A DNA stretch of 64,000 bases from Hemibagrus wyckioides. Lineage: Eukaryota > Chordata > Actinopteri > Siluriformes > Bagridae. The notes below the pieces were generated by a model. It saw only the letters and a program-made list of their open reading frames with translations, was not told the origin of the DNA and did not search any database. Shown here one piece after another: positions 47,717-59,652 of this stretch. The stretch lies in NCBI RefSeq assembly GCF_019097595.1, contig NC_080735.1, forward strand, positions 19,957,917 through 20,021,916, written 5' to 3'. The translations under genes were made by a program, and so were the position numbers. How positions within the stretch are numbered: the first letter of the stretch is position 1; each line of letters begins with the position of its first letter.

Positions 47717-48810
47717 ATAGAATAGAATAAACTTTATTGTCAGTGCACATAAGTACAACGAAACTGTGGATGCTCTTCTCAAACACAGTGCACTGAATAA
47801 AATACCATAAAAAGCATAGCAGATAGTATATAAAATAAGAAATAAATAATTAAAATAAACAATTTAAAGAAATACAAAACACTGTACAGGTGTAAAAAAC
47901 GGTTCCTGTTTAAAGTGCACAGTGAAATTGCACATTTTATGAGGTAAAGTGTATATTGTGTGTGTGTGTGTGTGTGTGTGTGGGTGTGTGTGTGTGTGTT
48001 CAGTGATTGTTTGCAGTCTGAATGGCCCAGGGGAAAAAGCTGTTTGTTAGTCTGGTGGTTTGAGACTTTGTTGACCTGAAGTGCCATCCAGACGACAACA
48101 GGTCAAACAGGTGATGAGCAGGATGTGAGGAGTCTCCTGTGATGGCCTTGATTTTTCTGAGGCAGCGGGACCTGGATATGTCATCCAGGGAGGGCAGAGG
48201 GCAGCTGATGATTTTTGAGCTGTATTTATCACTCTCTGCACAGTTTTTCTGTCCTCAGCTGTGAAGCCTGCATACCACACACCCATACAGTATGTCAGTG
48301 TGCTCTCCACGGAGGCGTGATAGAAAGCCATCAGCAGGTTTTTGTCCAAGTTGTTTTTCCTGAGGACCCGCAGGAAATGCAGCCGCTGCTGAGCTTTCTT
48401 TACTAAGGCCTTGATGTTGGGAGTCCAGGAAAGGTTCAGCCGAGATGTGGGGGCCCAGGAATCTGATGGTGGAGACAGTTTCCACATGATCTCTGTTGAT
48501 GAGGAGGGGGGCGTGGTCCTGTCTGTGTTTCCTAAAGTCCATAATTAATTCTTTAGTTTTATGTACATTCAGTGTCAGATTGTTCTGTGAGCACCAGACG
48601 GACAGGTTCTCTACTTCAGCCCTGTCAGCCATCTCATCCCCTCCGGAGATGAGCCCAACCACGGTCGTATCATCTGCAAACTTGATGATAGCGTTGTTTG
48701 GGTGGGATGGAGTGCAGTCATAGGTATACAGGGCATACAGTAAAGGGCTCAGCACACAGCCCTGAGGGGATCCAGTGCTGAGTGTGAGCGTGCTGGAGAG
48801 GTGGGGGGTG
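47717..48810 (-). mobile_element. 5'-truncated LINE nested in another LINE
   Basis: Minus-strand protein from the RT core (MLSPLLYALYTYDC, IIKFADDTTVVGLISGGDEM, LTLNVHKTKELIMDFRKHRQ) through KKAQQRLHFLRVLRKNNLDK and CMGVWYAGFTAEDRKTVQRV to a 3' UTR ending in repeated TTCTA units at about 47717. Flanking TTTATATGTA (48811) and TTTATGTATGTA (47705) are a probable target duplication. The palm FADDT is intact, but frameshifts near 48430 and 48200 break the frame. A TG/CA microsatellite lies in its 3' UTR. Confidence 0.8.
47957..47998. repeat. (TG)n microsatellite
   Basis: TG run with one GGG interruption in the 3' UTR of the nested LINE. Confidence 0.95.
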
Positions 48811-48945
48811 TTTATATGTAGGGAGATATTATATGCTGCTCAGAGATATGTTAAAGATATCAGTAAAGACATCTTCTAGCTGTTCTGCATACTCCCTGTG
48901 CACTCTACCAGGAATGTTGTCTGGTCCAGCAGACTTCCGTGGGTT

Positions 48946-51865
48946 AGTCTCCGTGGAACAGTTTGGCCCTCGCTGTTTTTAAGGCTTTCTTCTACCCTGG
49001 TGGTGTTTTTTTTCCTGAGGTAAATCAAATGGCCTGCATTTAACAGTGAAGTACTCCACTAGCGATGAGCAGTAATTAGAAATAAGCACTAGAAATAAGA
49101 GTTATTGCACCATTCCATGTTGATGTAAACACACACAATCACCGCAAGTAAAAATGTAAAAATATATGAAAAAATAATGTAATAAACTATATTACTTTGC
49201 TACTACTATTGTCAAAGCTATTGTTATAGAATATGCAAAATATTTACTTTCAAGTGCTGAAAAAAGCTTAAATTTCCACTTTATTTCCTATTTTACATAA
49301 GTTTTGTGTTTAGAAAAGTAGCTGCTCGTAACTGCCCCATGTGGCAAAGCAGCAGTACTACAGGACAAACTGCAGGACAATTCAACACTGACCATTTCTG
49401 ATCCAGTTAATGTTAATGGAGACAGGAAAACATATTATATTACCATATAATAAATAAATGATGCATTTTTATCCTGCAGTGTGTTTTAGCTCTTGTTTTA
49501 TGGTTAAACAGATAGTTTGACACATACTGGGTGTTCCTGAGGCAGGAAGTTCATCTGTTCACAGATGACTGAGGTGATAAAACCACTCTGTACATGGTGT
49601 TTATTCTCATGCTGACCCTGCTCTCTTTAATAACAACTTTAAAAGTTATTCTAGTTTTATAGGCTTTCAGAGAGCCACTGTGTTCTGATCCAATATTTAT
49701 ATCAGTAAAGCATTTTTTTTAGATTTTATTTTATGAGATTAGAGAAAAGTTTGTTTTTTTCTCTTTCTTTATCTGAGTATTTGCGCTATTTCAGAAGAAG
49801 TGACTACTTCAGCAGAAAGAACAGGAAAACAACAGCAACACTTGAAAACCACATGCACTTCTCCTGACACTTTATTTTCTGCTCAACTGTTGGACACGAG
49901 GGTCAAAAGGACACGGTAAGAAAAAAGTCTTTAATGTCTTTAAACATGTCTTTAATGACTAATTTCACTCATTAGTCTAATATCTACATTTCCTGAACAT
50001 TGACAGGTTCCGTGTTCAAAATATTTTCAGTTCACATGTCATTTCTTTAGCTAATTTGCTTAATTCAACTTTTACGATTGAATATGAGAAAACTGTAAGA
50101 CTGTTTATTTTGTAGCACATATCATGTACCTTAAACATGTCTTTAAGGGTCATGATATTATATTGAAATATTTTGGCCCTGTTTCTTGTCCAGGCCCAGG
50201 AGTAATCTTCTATTATATTATTGATTATTTTCCTGCTTTAATAGAGTCAGATGTGCTGTTGAAGGAGGTGTGTAAGGAAAAGGGAAGAGTCCCAATTCTC
50301 CTAGTATCTGTCCTAAATAGTGTCTGAGATCAGAATTAGTGTGTTGAGATCAGCACTGTAGGATGTTGAAATGAGAATCCAAAAGGTAGCAGCATGTTTT
50401 ACTATTTCTGGTAGATTTTTTAAGTATGGCTCCTTGGACACTTTCTCTGCTCACAAATCCTTGTGGATCAAATTATGTAAATTAAATGATATAAGGTATA
50501 ATGAATGAAGAAAAGCAGAAATATAAATAAGAAAACTGATATCGCATATGCACATGCTCACATACACAGTATGCTATGGACGTTGATAAAAGCAACACAT
50601 TTTAAGCTGCTCTCACAACCACATTCATTTACACATCTCCATATATGGTAAACAACATCCCCTTTAAAAGTACAGTCACCATCTGAAGGTACTGATAATT
50701 GTGGAGCGTGTCAAAAGGTCGAAAAAAGATGAAAGATGCTACCCTACTGTTGCACACAGTAGAGAAAAATTGGTTTATTTGACACTTTTGTAAAAGGTTT
50801 CTCCATCTCCAACACCGTCTTACTAAAGTCAAGGTCCCTCTGTGTTGTACTGCACATGAAAGAATCAGGAGTTCCCCCTGGAGCACATTCTAGAAACTCA
50901 CCTGTGTGTCACCACAAACCTGAACATTAACTGACTCAAAGCCTTTTATCTTCACATATGTGAATTTTAAACACTGACCAATGTTATGGCTACATGTGTG
51001 CAATGTGGGCGTGGTTCATATGAGCGGTGCTGAGCCCTCATGACTTTCAGAGATTAAAAACATCAAAAATACGTCTGTTTTTTTTTTTTTTGGAATCCAA
51101 ATTGTCTTATTTGTGGTAAAAACAGATTTTGAGGATTTCAGAGGATTATTTAGGATTTTTTTTTTTTAACTGGGAACAAATACTCCACCAGCAGTAAGTA
51201 ACACTGTGGGCTAACTGTAACAAGAACAGTGCTGTAGATTCAAACAGCCAATCAGCAACAGTCTTGGCAGGTGATCACACAGAATGACACGCCCCCTACA
51301 AGCTGTGCAGCTCTGCATCTAAATCTGTATAAAGATGCACCTTTTATATGATTTTATGTTTCAACTGTCAGCATCCTGTGAGCACCAAAGTCAGTAATTA
51401 CTCCATGATGCTGATGTAATAAAGTGGGACTGAACTCCTCATTATCAGTTTACTGTCATTACACTTTTCAACCACTAGGAGTCAGCTCAGGGGTAGTTCA
51501 AAATATACAAACATCCTCGTGCACAGGAACAAATCACTTTCGGCGCATAGAAACACACATATGCAAGTTTCCTCTCTCATGAAGTCAAAAGACAACAGAA
51601 ACAGCAGCTTGTCATGTTACTGAGAAACGATGTAGTATAAACTCCTCTGTCCTGAAGATGTCAGGAAATTTACAGCTTCACCTCTGACTGTTACAAAGCC
51701 CTGACACTGGAGACTCCTTCCATAAATAAACATCTCTCACATAGTTATGTATCATTTAGTCTAAAGAAAGTTCAGTTTAACTGTTTAGTATCTTGTATGC
51801 TGGTTTTGTTACTTGGTGTAATTTTATTTTATGTTTTTAGTTACATGTAGAATCTTTATAGAAGA
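48946..51865. other. Upstream region of gene 3; arm of inverted repeat
   Basis: No coding gene seen. 49780-51865 mirrors 41283-43870. Near 50260-50330 and 42660-42720 a matched open stretch, GRVPILLVSVLNSV, recurs, but its flanks are not conserved as protein. The segment before the start codon has a T-rich acceptor (TATGTTTTTAG at 51830-51840). Confidence 0.65.
49880..49915 (+). other. Putative 5'-UTR exon, candidate for gene 3
   Basis: GTTGGACACGAGGGTCAAAA then GGACACG|GTAAGAAAAA. With the acceptor at 51840 it would define a 1.9-kb 5'-UTR intron leading to the exon that carries the start codon. Confidence 0.4.
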
Positions 51866-53245
51866 ATGATGTCCCTAAAAACATCTTCTCTGCTTTGTCT
51901 GATCTTTCTCCTCAGGATCACAGGTGAATCTTACATTTACATTATCACAGTCACACACACTGGAGACAGTAAATACAGATTTAATCACCAATATTTGTTG
52001 AGACTTTTTATCTACAAACTGTCAGAAACTTAACGCTGCTCCTCACTCCAGCTGATATCACACAAGACAAATGTGATGAAGATCAATTTAAGAATCATGA
52101 GTAAATAAAAATGTAAAAAAAAAATGCAACTTTTGCAAAGTTTCAAAATTTTAATTAAAATAGACAAAAACATTATTTATTTGCCTAAACCTGAGTTCCA
52201 GGATGAAATATTGTAGTTAAAAAGGTGTCTGTCAGTGACACTGGACTTAAAGTATAAAACACTTAACACTGAAAGTGTGAATAGTGGATCATAATGCAGA
52301 TTCACAGTTTGATTATTAATTCCACATGACGAGTCCTGAATTCTGAACACACCCCAAATCCTGCACACAGTTTTCTTCCAGTGGTAAAGAATAGTTTTTA
52401 TTTCTCCAACCTGGAGTTCCAGAGGAGAAAAGTGAAGCTGTGAGCTAACTGAGTGTTTGATGGGGTTCAGGATAATGACCTCTAATCACCTCTTTCATCT
52501 ATCATGTTTCAGCAGCTCTGGGGACTGAATGGAGTGTGAAATACAGCCAAAGAAATCTCTGTGCTTTAAAAGGATCTACAGTGTTTATGAACGGCACTTA
52601 CACACACCCAACACGTCTTACAGTGAAAGACAGGTTTTGGATCATAAACCCAGTTGAGGGTAAAGAGCCGACTGATCTGTGTAATGAACCAGGTTACTCA
52701 GGTAGAGTGCAGTATTTAACAGATGGACAGAATCACTTCTCCCTCAGACTGAGTGATGTGAAGAAAACAGATGAACACATGTACTACTTCAGAATCAGTA
52801 CAAACACAAAGAAAGACAAATACATGGGTTATCCTGGAGTTACACTCACTGTTACAGGTAAATAACATCATCTTATTTTCTAAATATAATTACCCTAAAA
52901 GTCTTTGGACCCTTAATCCACACTTAATTCAAAGCTTTTAACTTTTTTTCCTACATTTAATTTTCACTTCATTAGAAAACGACATGTCAAAGCAAATGGC
53001 ATTTATTTTAAAGAAAGATGCCACAAGCTCACTTTTCAACCAAAACACTTTCTAAAAATAGATGATTATGTTTAAAAATCTACATAATTATTATACAGAA
53101 AGTAAGTGGACACTCAGTAGTGTCTTCATTACAGATCACAGTGTAGCGTGTTTGGAGGAAACTAGAGGCAGGCTTGGAGGCAGATCACACCTGAACCTTT
53201 CATTATTTTCTATAATTCTCTTTTCAGTGAACACATTATGTCTCT

Positions 53246-53285
<40 letters not shown>

Positions 53286-53894
53286 CTCTTCTATCCCTGC
53301 CACAGCTCACTGCTACAGAGAACAGTCTTAATTCACTTCTGCACAGGTGTGTGAACCGTATCACTCATTTCCCTCGGCTCCGCCCTCCATTCACAAACCG
53401 GCACTTGGCCACGCCCCCACTTCCACACATGATTACGAGTTTTACTGATTTTTCTCTTGTCTTTTAAGATCTTGATGTTCAGATCACTCCTGCAGAAGTG
53501 ACAGAGGGACAATCAGCCGTTCTGACCTGTAAAACCACCTGCAGTCTGACTGATCCAACATTCATCTGGTACAAAAACAGCCATCATTTAACCACAAAGA
53601 CCAGCGAGGGCAATGAAGTCCATCTGCAGTCAGTCAGCAGTGAGGATGCAGGCAGTTATAGCTGTGCTGTAAGAGGATATGAACATCTCTCTCCTGCTCA
53701 AACCCTCAGAGTCAGATGTGAGCTTTATTTACCTTCTTCTTATATACTTTTTAAGATGATAGTTGATAAAGGAAAACAATCTTAAGCAAACATACATTTT
53801 AAAAAAAAGTTTTAGAAACATTTTAGAAATGCTTTTTATTTAATTATGATAATTAGTGTGATTGCATCAGCAATCACACTCTTGTTAACGTCAC

Positions 53895-53956
<62 letters not shown>

Positions 53957-56900
53957 ATTATTCCGTTTCCTGGACGCGCTACTAGTCGTAAACGGTAATA
54001 GCTAAAATTCTGGTTCCAACGCTAAAATGTTCATCATGTGTTTCTTAAGTGTGCTATTACTCGGGGGCGCCGCTAACAGTTTTGGGCCCTATGAAAAAAT
54101 TTGAAGTTGGGCCCTCTACCTCACGCATTCTGCACCAAACATACAAACCAAGCTAGATATCCAAAATCTTTGTCTGCAGTTTAGTCATAGTACTGACCTC
54201 TGGCTTTTTTTATTTGTTTTGACCACAGTGTATCAGTATTTAGTCAGAGAACAAGCATAGCTGTAGCTAGCAGATGATTTATTGTGCAAATGTAAATGTT
54301 ATACAGAAATAAAGTATAGTAATACAGTAATTAAGTACAAAAATAATAACTGAAAAATGCAACATTTTTAAACATGCATTACAAACACAAAAAAATATTG
54401 GTTTCCGCACGGGCATTTAAGGAGAGCGCGCACAGTTCGGCTTTTCTCGGAGATTTTCGGGAGCTGTCGTAAACAAGCATGTAAAACATTACTAGTCCTA
54501 AACGGTAATAGCTAGAAACATGGTTCCAACGCTAAAATGCTGCTCATGTTGTGCTTAAGTGTGTTATTACTTTTCATGCTGATAAGTATTATAGTTTATT
54601 TTATATGCATTTTAAAAGCATTATGGACTTCAGACCGCTACTGTGTGTGTGTGTGTGTGTGTGTGTGACGTCAGCTAGAGTGAGGGAAGAGGTTGGACGC
54701 ATCGTCTTTAAACTGTTCCCAGCGCGCGCACTAGTTCGTTTAAACTTCATGTTTTAACTGTGACTTTAGTTTGTATTTATTATTTGAGAATGTAATGCAA
54801 TAGTTTAAGCATGTATAACTTTTATATTTGTAACCGAGTGCAGCACTAAGTGCTGTGATGTAAACCTCATCTTCATAAGTTAACTTGCCAGTGTTATCTT
54901 TCATTGCTTGTGGTACTTTGTTAGCGCGTCCGCCTGCCATGGTGGAGACCCGGGTTCGAGACCCGCTTGGAGTTGTATTTATGTATTATTTCAGAATGTC
55001 TTGTAATAGTTTAAGCAACATATTCACAATCACACTCACATTTTCTTCTGGAAATGCAGCATTCTAGTTTTATTTGTTATTTGTTGTCATTGTTATTTCC
55101 ATCACATTTTTCATTTGGTTAAATACACTGTGGTCCAAAAACCTGAAACCATCTCATCTCATCACATCTAGGATTTTTCCCAAAATCTGGGAAATAAGAA
55201 AATACAAGCATTTATAGCATGGAATCCCTGATTTATCACAATAAGAAAGATTAAAATAAAATGTTGAGCCAATTATTATAATGAAAAAAGTTGCAATAAA
55301 TGCTAAAAATGGTTAAACACTGGCTTCAAGTCTTGATGAAAGACAGTAAAGAAGCATTAAATATGACCATGAACTGCTTTCCTCACTTTAATCATGGAAC
55401 TTTCTAGATGGTCCAAAGAATGTCTCAGTGTCCATCAGTCCCTCTGGTGAGATAGTGGAGGGCAGTTCAGTGACTCTGACCTGCAGCAGTGATGCTAACC
55501 CACCTGTGAAGACCTACACCTGGTATAAGCAGGCGACATCAGTAGGAACAGAAAAGACCTACACCATCTCCAAGATCAGCTCCATGGACACTGGAGAGTA
55601 TAAGTGCAAGTGCAGTAATGAAGTCGGACATCAGGAGTCCAGCAGTGTGTCTCTAAATGTTCTGTGTAAGTTAAAGCTGAAGATCTCCTCACAGCCAATA
55701 AGAGCTAAAACTGTCATTGATTTACTTAAAGTGTTATCTTTCTGTCCATTTTAGATCCTCCAAAGAATGTCTCAATGTCCATCAGTCCCTCTGGTGAGAT
55801 TGTGGAGGGCAGTTCAGTGACTCTGACCTGCAGCAGTGATGCTAACCCACCTGTGAAGACCTACACCTGGTATAAGCAGGCGACATCAGTAGGAACAGAA
55901 AAGACCTACACCATCTCCAAGATCAGCTCCATGGACACTGGAGAGTATAAGTGCAAGTGCAGTAATGAAGTCGGACATCAGGAGTCCAGCAGTGTGACTC
56001 TGAATGTTCTGTGTAAGTTAAAGCTGAAGATCTCCTCACAGCCAATAAGAGCTAAAACTGTCATTGATTTACTTAAAGTGTTATCTTTCTGTCCATTTTA
56101 GATCCTCCAAAGAGTGTCTCAGTGTCCATCAGTCCCTCTGGTGAGATAGTGGAGGGCAGTTCAATGACTCTGACCTGCAGCAGTGATGCTAACCCACCTG
56201 TACAGAACTACACCTGGTATATGGAGAAAGAATCATCACCTGTAGGATCTGGACAGAGTTACAGAGCTGTACAGAGTGGACAGTACTACTGCAAGGCTCA
56301 GAATAAACACGGCTCTGACAGATCAGCTGCAGTAACTGTCACTTTTAGAGGTTCTTGTGAGGATTTTTCATTCCTGTGAGATCACTTCTCTGTTCTACAT
56401 CATGCACTGTTTGTGAACTTGTAAAAAATCTGTGTGTGTGTGTGTGTGTGTGTTTGTACTATCAGATGTTTCTGTGATTGTGTATGTTGCTGTTGGACTT
56501 GGACTTTTTGGGCTTGCAGCTCTTCTCTCTGCACTCTTCTGGCTGAGGTGAGAATATTTGTGGTGATAAATTCATCACTAATGACTCTGAAGATGATTAC
56601 AGTGGGTAAATATTTGACTTTATGTGAGCAGAAGCAGGAGACAGAAGAAGAAGAAGGCAGATGAAGGTGACTGTCAGGTGAGTTATTACAGAAATTTCCA
56701 CCAGGTGTCTCCTTTGTTCATAATAATCTCTTACAGTAAAGATCTTCAGCAGAACCTGCTCATGTTCTTCTCCCCTCATCTCTGCAGAACACTGGAAAGA
56801 TTGCTCAAGACGACACATACGCAGCTCTGGACCCTGCAGGACGGGCAGCTGATGACGTGTATCAAACACTTGCAGTAAGTGTTTATAAATGCAGTTACTC

Positions 56901-57554
56901 GTAGCATGTTTGATGACTAAACCAGTGTTTTTCAACCTTTTTATAAGTACAGCACATTTTTTACATAAAAAACAATCCCATGGGACACCACCAACCAAAC
57001 AGTTTACAAAATGACACGCTATACCCTAACCCAGTATATAATGACAACATAATCTCTCAGTTTGTTTGAGTTCAGTTACTAGGTAGTTTGTTTTGAGAGC
57101 TCTTTCCTTCAACTTTGTGTTTTTTTCGTTAATGCTGCATGTTTCTCAGTGTGTTCACACAGGCATATAAAATAGTCTGGGATCTTGTTGTGAAGTCATG
57201 AGTGTTTAGTTTGGAGATGGAATTTAAGCTTTCTTGGGTCCATGGCACTGAGGGATAGCTTTTTCCCACACACCAAGTATAACGGAGTTGGTGCAGTCAG
57301 ATTCCCAGTAGAAGCAAATCCAAACAAACATCCGGGTCAGAATTTTGTCCAGGGCCTGGTGCAGAATTTGCACTTTTTAAATATTTATCTAATGCTGTCT
57401 TTGCTGCATATAACACACCTCATTAATTCTATTGTCATGAATTAACAAGATCTTTATTGCTCTACCTACTGAAGTTGAGGACTTCCATTACTCTCCCAGT
57501 CACTACACCGCAGGCACAGGTGCTCAACAATGGCAGAGTATTTCTAGTAACCTC

Positions 57555-57600
<46 letters not shown>

Positions 57601-57633
57601 AAAATAACAACAACAACAACAACAATAATAATG

Positions 57634-57716
<83 letters not shown>

Positions 57717-57913
57717 AGAAATGTCCATCAGGTGGCTGCTTTGTTCATAATAATGTCTGACAGTAAAGATCTTTAGGAGAACCTGCTCATGTTCTCCTCC
57801 CCTCCTCTCTGCAGAACTCTGGGCTGAGTGTTAAAGACGACACGTACACGACTCTCAACCCTGCAGGCCGGGCAGCTGATGATGTGTATCACACACTGGT
57901 AGTAGGTGTTTAA
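51866..57913 (+). CDS. Gene 3: CD22/Siglec-like receptor with ITAM-like tail, 578 aa
   Basis: Coding exons: 51866-51923, 52513-52857, 53469-53717, 55408-55665, 55755-56012, 56102-56356, 56466-56547, 56632-56677, 56788-56874, 57815-57913. Phases agree and the frame is open. Signal peptide (1-19), V domain (20-134), second Ig domain (135-217), three C2 domains (218-474), transmembrane (475-502, almost identical to gene 1), basic RSRRQKKKK. Tail: DDTYAAL (Tyr528) and DDVYQTL (Tyr542), then DDTYTTL (Tyr557) and DDVYHTL (Tyr571). Each pair is separated by ten residues, matching the ITAM pattern YxxL-x(6-12)-YxxL. The last exon reads to a stop at 57911-57913, but a donor-like GTAGGT at 57902 leaves a further exon possible. 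Exon 6 has six extra bases before its donor. The 5' part resembles gene 2, the 3' part gene 1. Function as an activating receptor is inferred. Confidence 0.83.
53247..53283. repeat. (CA)n microsatellite, gene 3 intron 2
   Basis: CA run at the place corresponding, in inverse orientation, to the TG/GA tract in gene 2 intron 2. Confidence 0.95.
53898..53955. repeat. (ATT)n microsatellite, gene 3 intron 3
   Basis: About nineteen ATT units. Confidence 0.95.
53960..55070. mobile_element. Unclassified repeat insertion in gene 3 intron 3
   Basis: This stretch has no counterpart in the matching intron of gene 2. It holds two direct copies of a ~75-bp motif (AAACGGTAATAGCTA...GGTTCCAACGCTAAAATG) at about 53975-54058 and 54488-54570, a GT microsatellite (54640-54667), a CpG-rich patch near 54720 and a tRNA-like segment near 54922. 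No transposase or RT was recognised, so the class is unknown. Confidence 0.45.
54922..54972 (+). repeat. tRNA-like A/B-box segment (SINE or tRNA relic)
   Basis: TTAGCGCGTCCGCCTGCCAT resembles a tRNA D-arm and anticodon arm, and GGGTTCGAGACC matches a B box. The T arm folds with only four pairs and the acceptor stem is not evident, so this is not a functional tRNA gene. Confidence 0.45.
56431..56465 (+). promoter_or_regulatory. (GT)n tract and acceptor of gene 3 transmembrane exon
   Basis: A TG run ends just before TACTATCAG|AT, with no pyrimidine tract; orthologous in position to 24763-24797 of gene 1. Confidence 0.5.
57557..57717. repeat. (AAT)n-(AAC)n-(ATT)n compound microsatellite, gene 3 last intron
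   Basis: About 160 bases of trinucleotide units with an AAC core and terminal AAT and ATT arms that could fold back. Any open frame in it is an artefact. Confidence 0.95.
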
Positions 57914-58414
57914 TGAAAAATACAGTTACTCGTGATATGTTTGATGATAAATATTTTATTCTTGTAAATCTAAATCCTATTAATCCTGTTTTTGGTTTTA
58001 GATTTTTAATTTTAGAGTTACATTATTGATCCTTCAAATTTAACAAAGCTACTCATATACATTGCTTCATTTTGTCTCACTTCAAATAAATAAATAAAAC
58101 ATCTTTGTATATGAAGAACTCGTGTCAGTAGTTAAATATTTTTACTCTTTTTTATTGTGCTTGTGTCAGTTCTGTAACCACATGACACTTATTATGAATA
58201 AAAACTTCTGTTCCAACAGTCCAGTTTTGAAATGGATTCTTACATTCATCCTCTCACAAATAAGAGAGAGTAAAAAATAGATTATTGCTTTTAACATAGA
58301 TTTGATTAGGTGTATTTTTAATTTAAATTATCTACATTAACGTGGGGAAAATGTATGTCAAAATAATCTAATACACTTTATACTTTATAATTTTTTTCTG
58401 TTTCTATACTTCTA

Positions 58415-58490
58415 CAGAGCTGCTTTGAGACAATATCCATTGTTAATAGAGCTATACAAATAAATTGAATTGAATTGAACTTGAATTAAC
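58415..58490 (+). repeat. LINE 3' tail (ATTGA)n
   Basis: GCTTTGAGACAATATCCATT followed by AATTGAATTGAATTGAA, the inverse equivalent of the tail at 14930-15000. Confidence 0.75.
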
Positions 58491-59614
58491 ACTCTACTAC
58501 TAGTATCTTCAGAGCTACTGTTATACAATAGGCTAAATATTTACATGGGGGAAATAGATGTAAAAATAATATAATACACTGTACTACATTGCTACTACAA
58601 TTGTCAGAGCTACTGTTATAGAATATGCTAAATATTCACTGTAAAGTGCTGAAAAAAGCTTAAAATATCACTTTATTAAATATTGTACATGAGATTAATT
58701 TTTAGAAAAGTAGCTGCTCGTGACTGCCCCGTGTGGCAGAGAAGCAGTACTGTACTACAGGACAATCTTCAGGACAATTCAACACTAACCTTTTCTGTTC
58801 CAGTTAACATTAAGGAGAACAGGAAAACATATTGTATTTTCCATACTATAAAGAAAGAATGCATTTTTTCACCCTGCAGTGTGTTTTAACTCTAGTTTTA
58901 CAGATAAACATTTTGACATAGTGAGATACTGGGTTTGCTGAGGCAGTAAGTTTATCTGTTCACACATGTTGACCAAAACCACTCTGTAAACAGTGCATAC
59001 ACAGTGTCTGTTCTCATGCTGACACACCCTGCTCTCTTTAATAACAACTTTGAAAATTGTTCTAGTTTTTATAGAACAACTGTGTTGCAAACCATTTTTT
59101 AGCATTAATTCAGAAGTGGTAGTAAACACACAAGTACACAATACAAAAACATCAGCAGTTAATGAAGCAAATTTCAGCAAAGATGTATTGCTGTTTCCAG
59201 CTAGCATGATTACACACAGGATGTACCGGGCATGTTAGCCTCATGTGCTAAGTGGTCTCCGTTTTCTGCTGTGAGTCAGTAAATAAATGCCGTTCCTTTA
59301 ATAGACGTGTGCTCTGACTGTAAATGACAAATGTCAACACACAGTTGTAGCCTAAAGAGGAAGGAAATGGTGACAATTCTGTTAGAAAGAGCACTTTTTT
59401 CGTCTTTTTAATATTTATATCAGTCAATCAAATTCAATAATATTTTCAGCATTCTTTTTTCAGATCTTATGTGAGTAGAGAAAAAGTTTGTTTTCTCTCT
59501 TTCTTTGTCTGAGTATTCACCAAAATATGTCAAGTGAAGTGATTACTTCAGCAGAAAGTGGAGCAAAACAACAGCAGCACTTGTAAACCACATGCACTTC
59601 TCCTTAAACTATTT

Positions 59615-59652
59615 TCTGCTCAGCTGTTAGATACGATGGTCGAAAAGAAGCA
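59615..59652 (+). other. Orphan putative 5'-UTR exon copy
   Basis: CTGTTAGATACGATGGTCGA then GAAGCA|GTAAGAAAA. It may belong to a further gene copy beyond the right edge. Confidence 0.3.

Larger units (their letters stand above)
47236..48945 (-). pseudogene. LINE ORF2 relic split by a nested LINE
   Basis: The right part (48821-48945) reads on the minus strand [20 protein letters not shown] and IFNISLSS. After the nested element (47717-48810) the left part continues in the same protein order with [27 protein letters not shown] and [16 protein letters not shown] residues down to about 47236. Stops and frameshifts throughout. GGGTTAG occurs at both outer borders and may be a target duplication. 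Confidence 0.75.

Noticed and set aside
50124..50327. Open frame ending CKEKGRVPILLVSVLNSV, matched at 42658-42903
   Set aside because: The matching end lies in an inverted DNA duplication, the N-terminal parts are unrelated, and no domain is recognisable. Shared DNA ancestry explains it.
54922..54972. Functional tRNA gene
   Set aside because: The A/B-box resemblance is good, but the acceptor stem is absent and the T stem short; better explained as a SINE or tRNA relic.
57902..57913. Splice donor at the end of gene 3 exon 10
   Set aside because: GTAGGT could be a donor, as in the paralogous exon 9, but no plausible following coding exon was found before 60 kb, so the in-frame stop at 57911-57913 was preferred. 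Not excluded.
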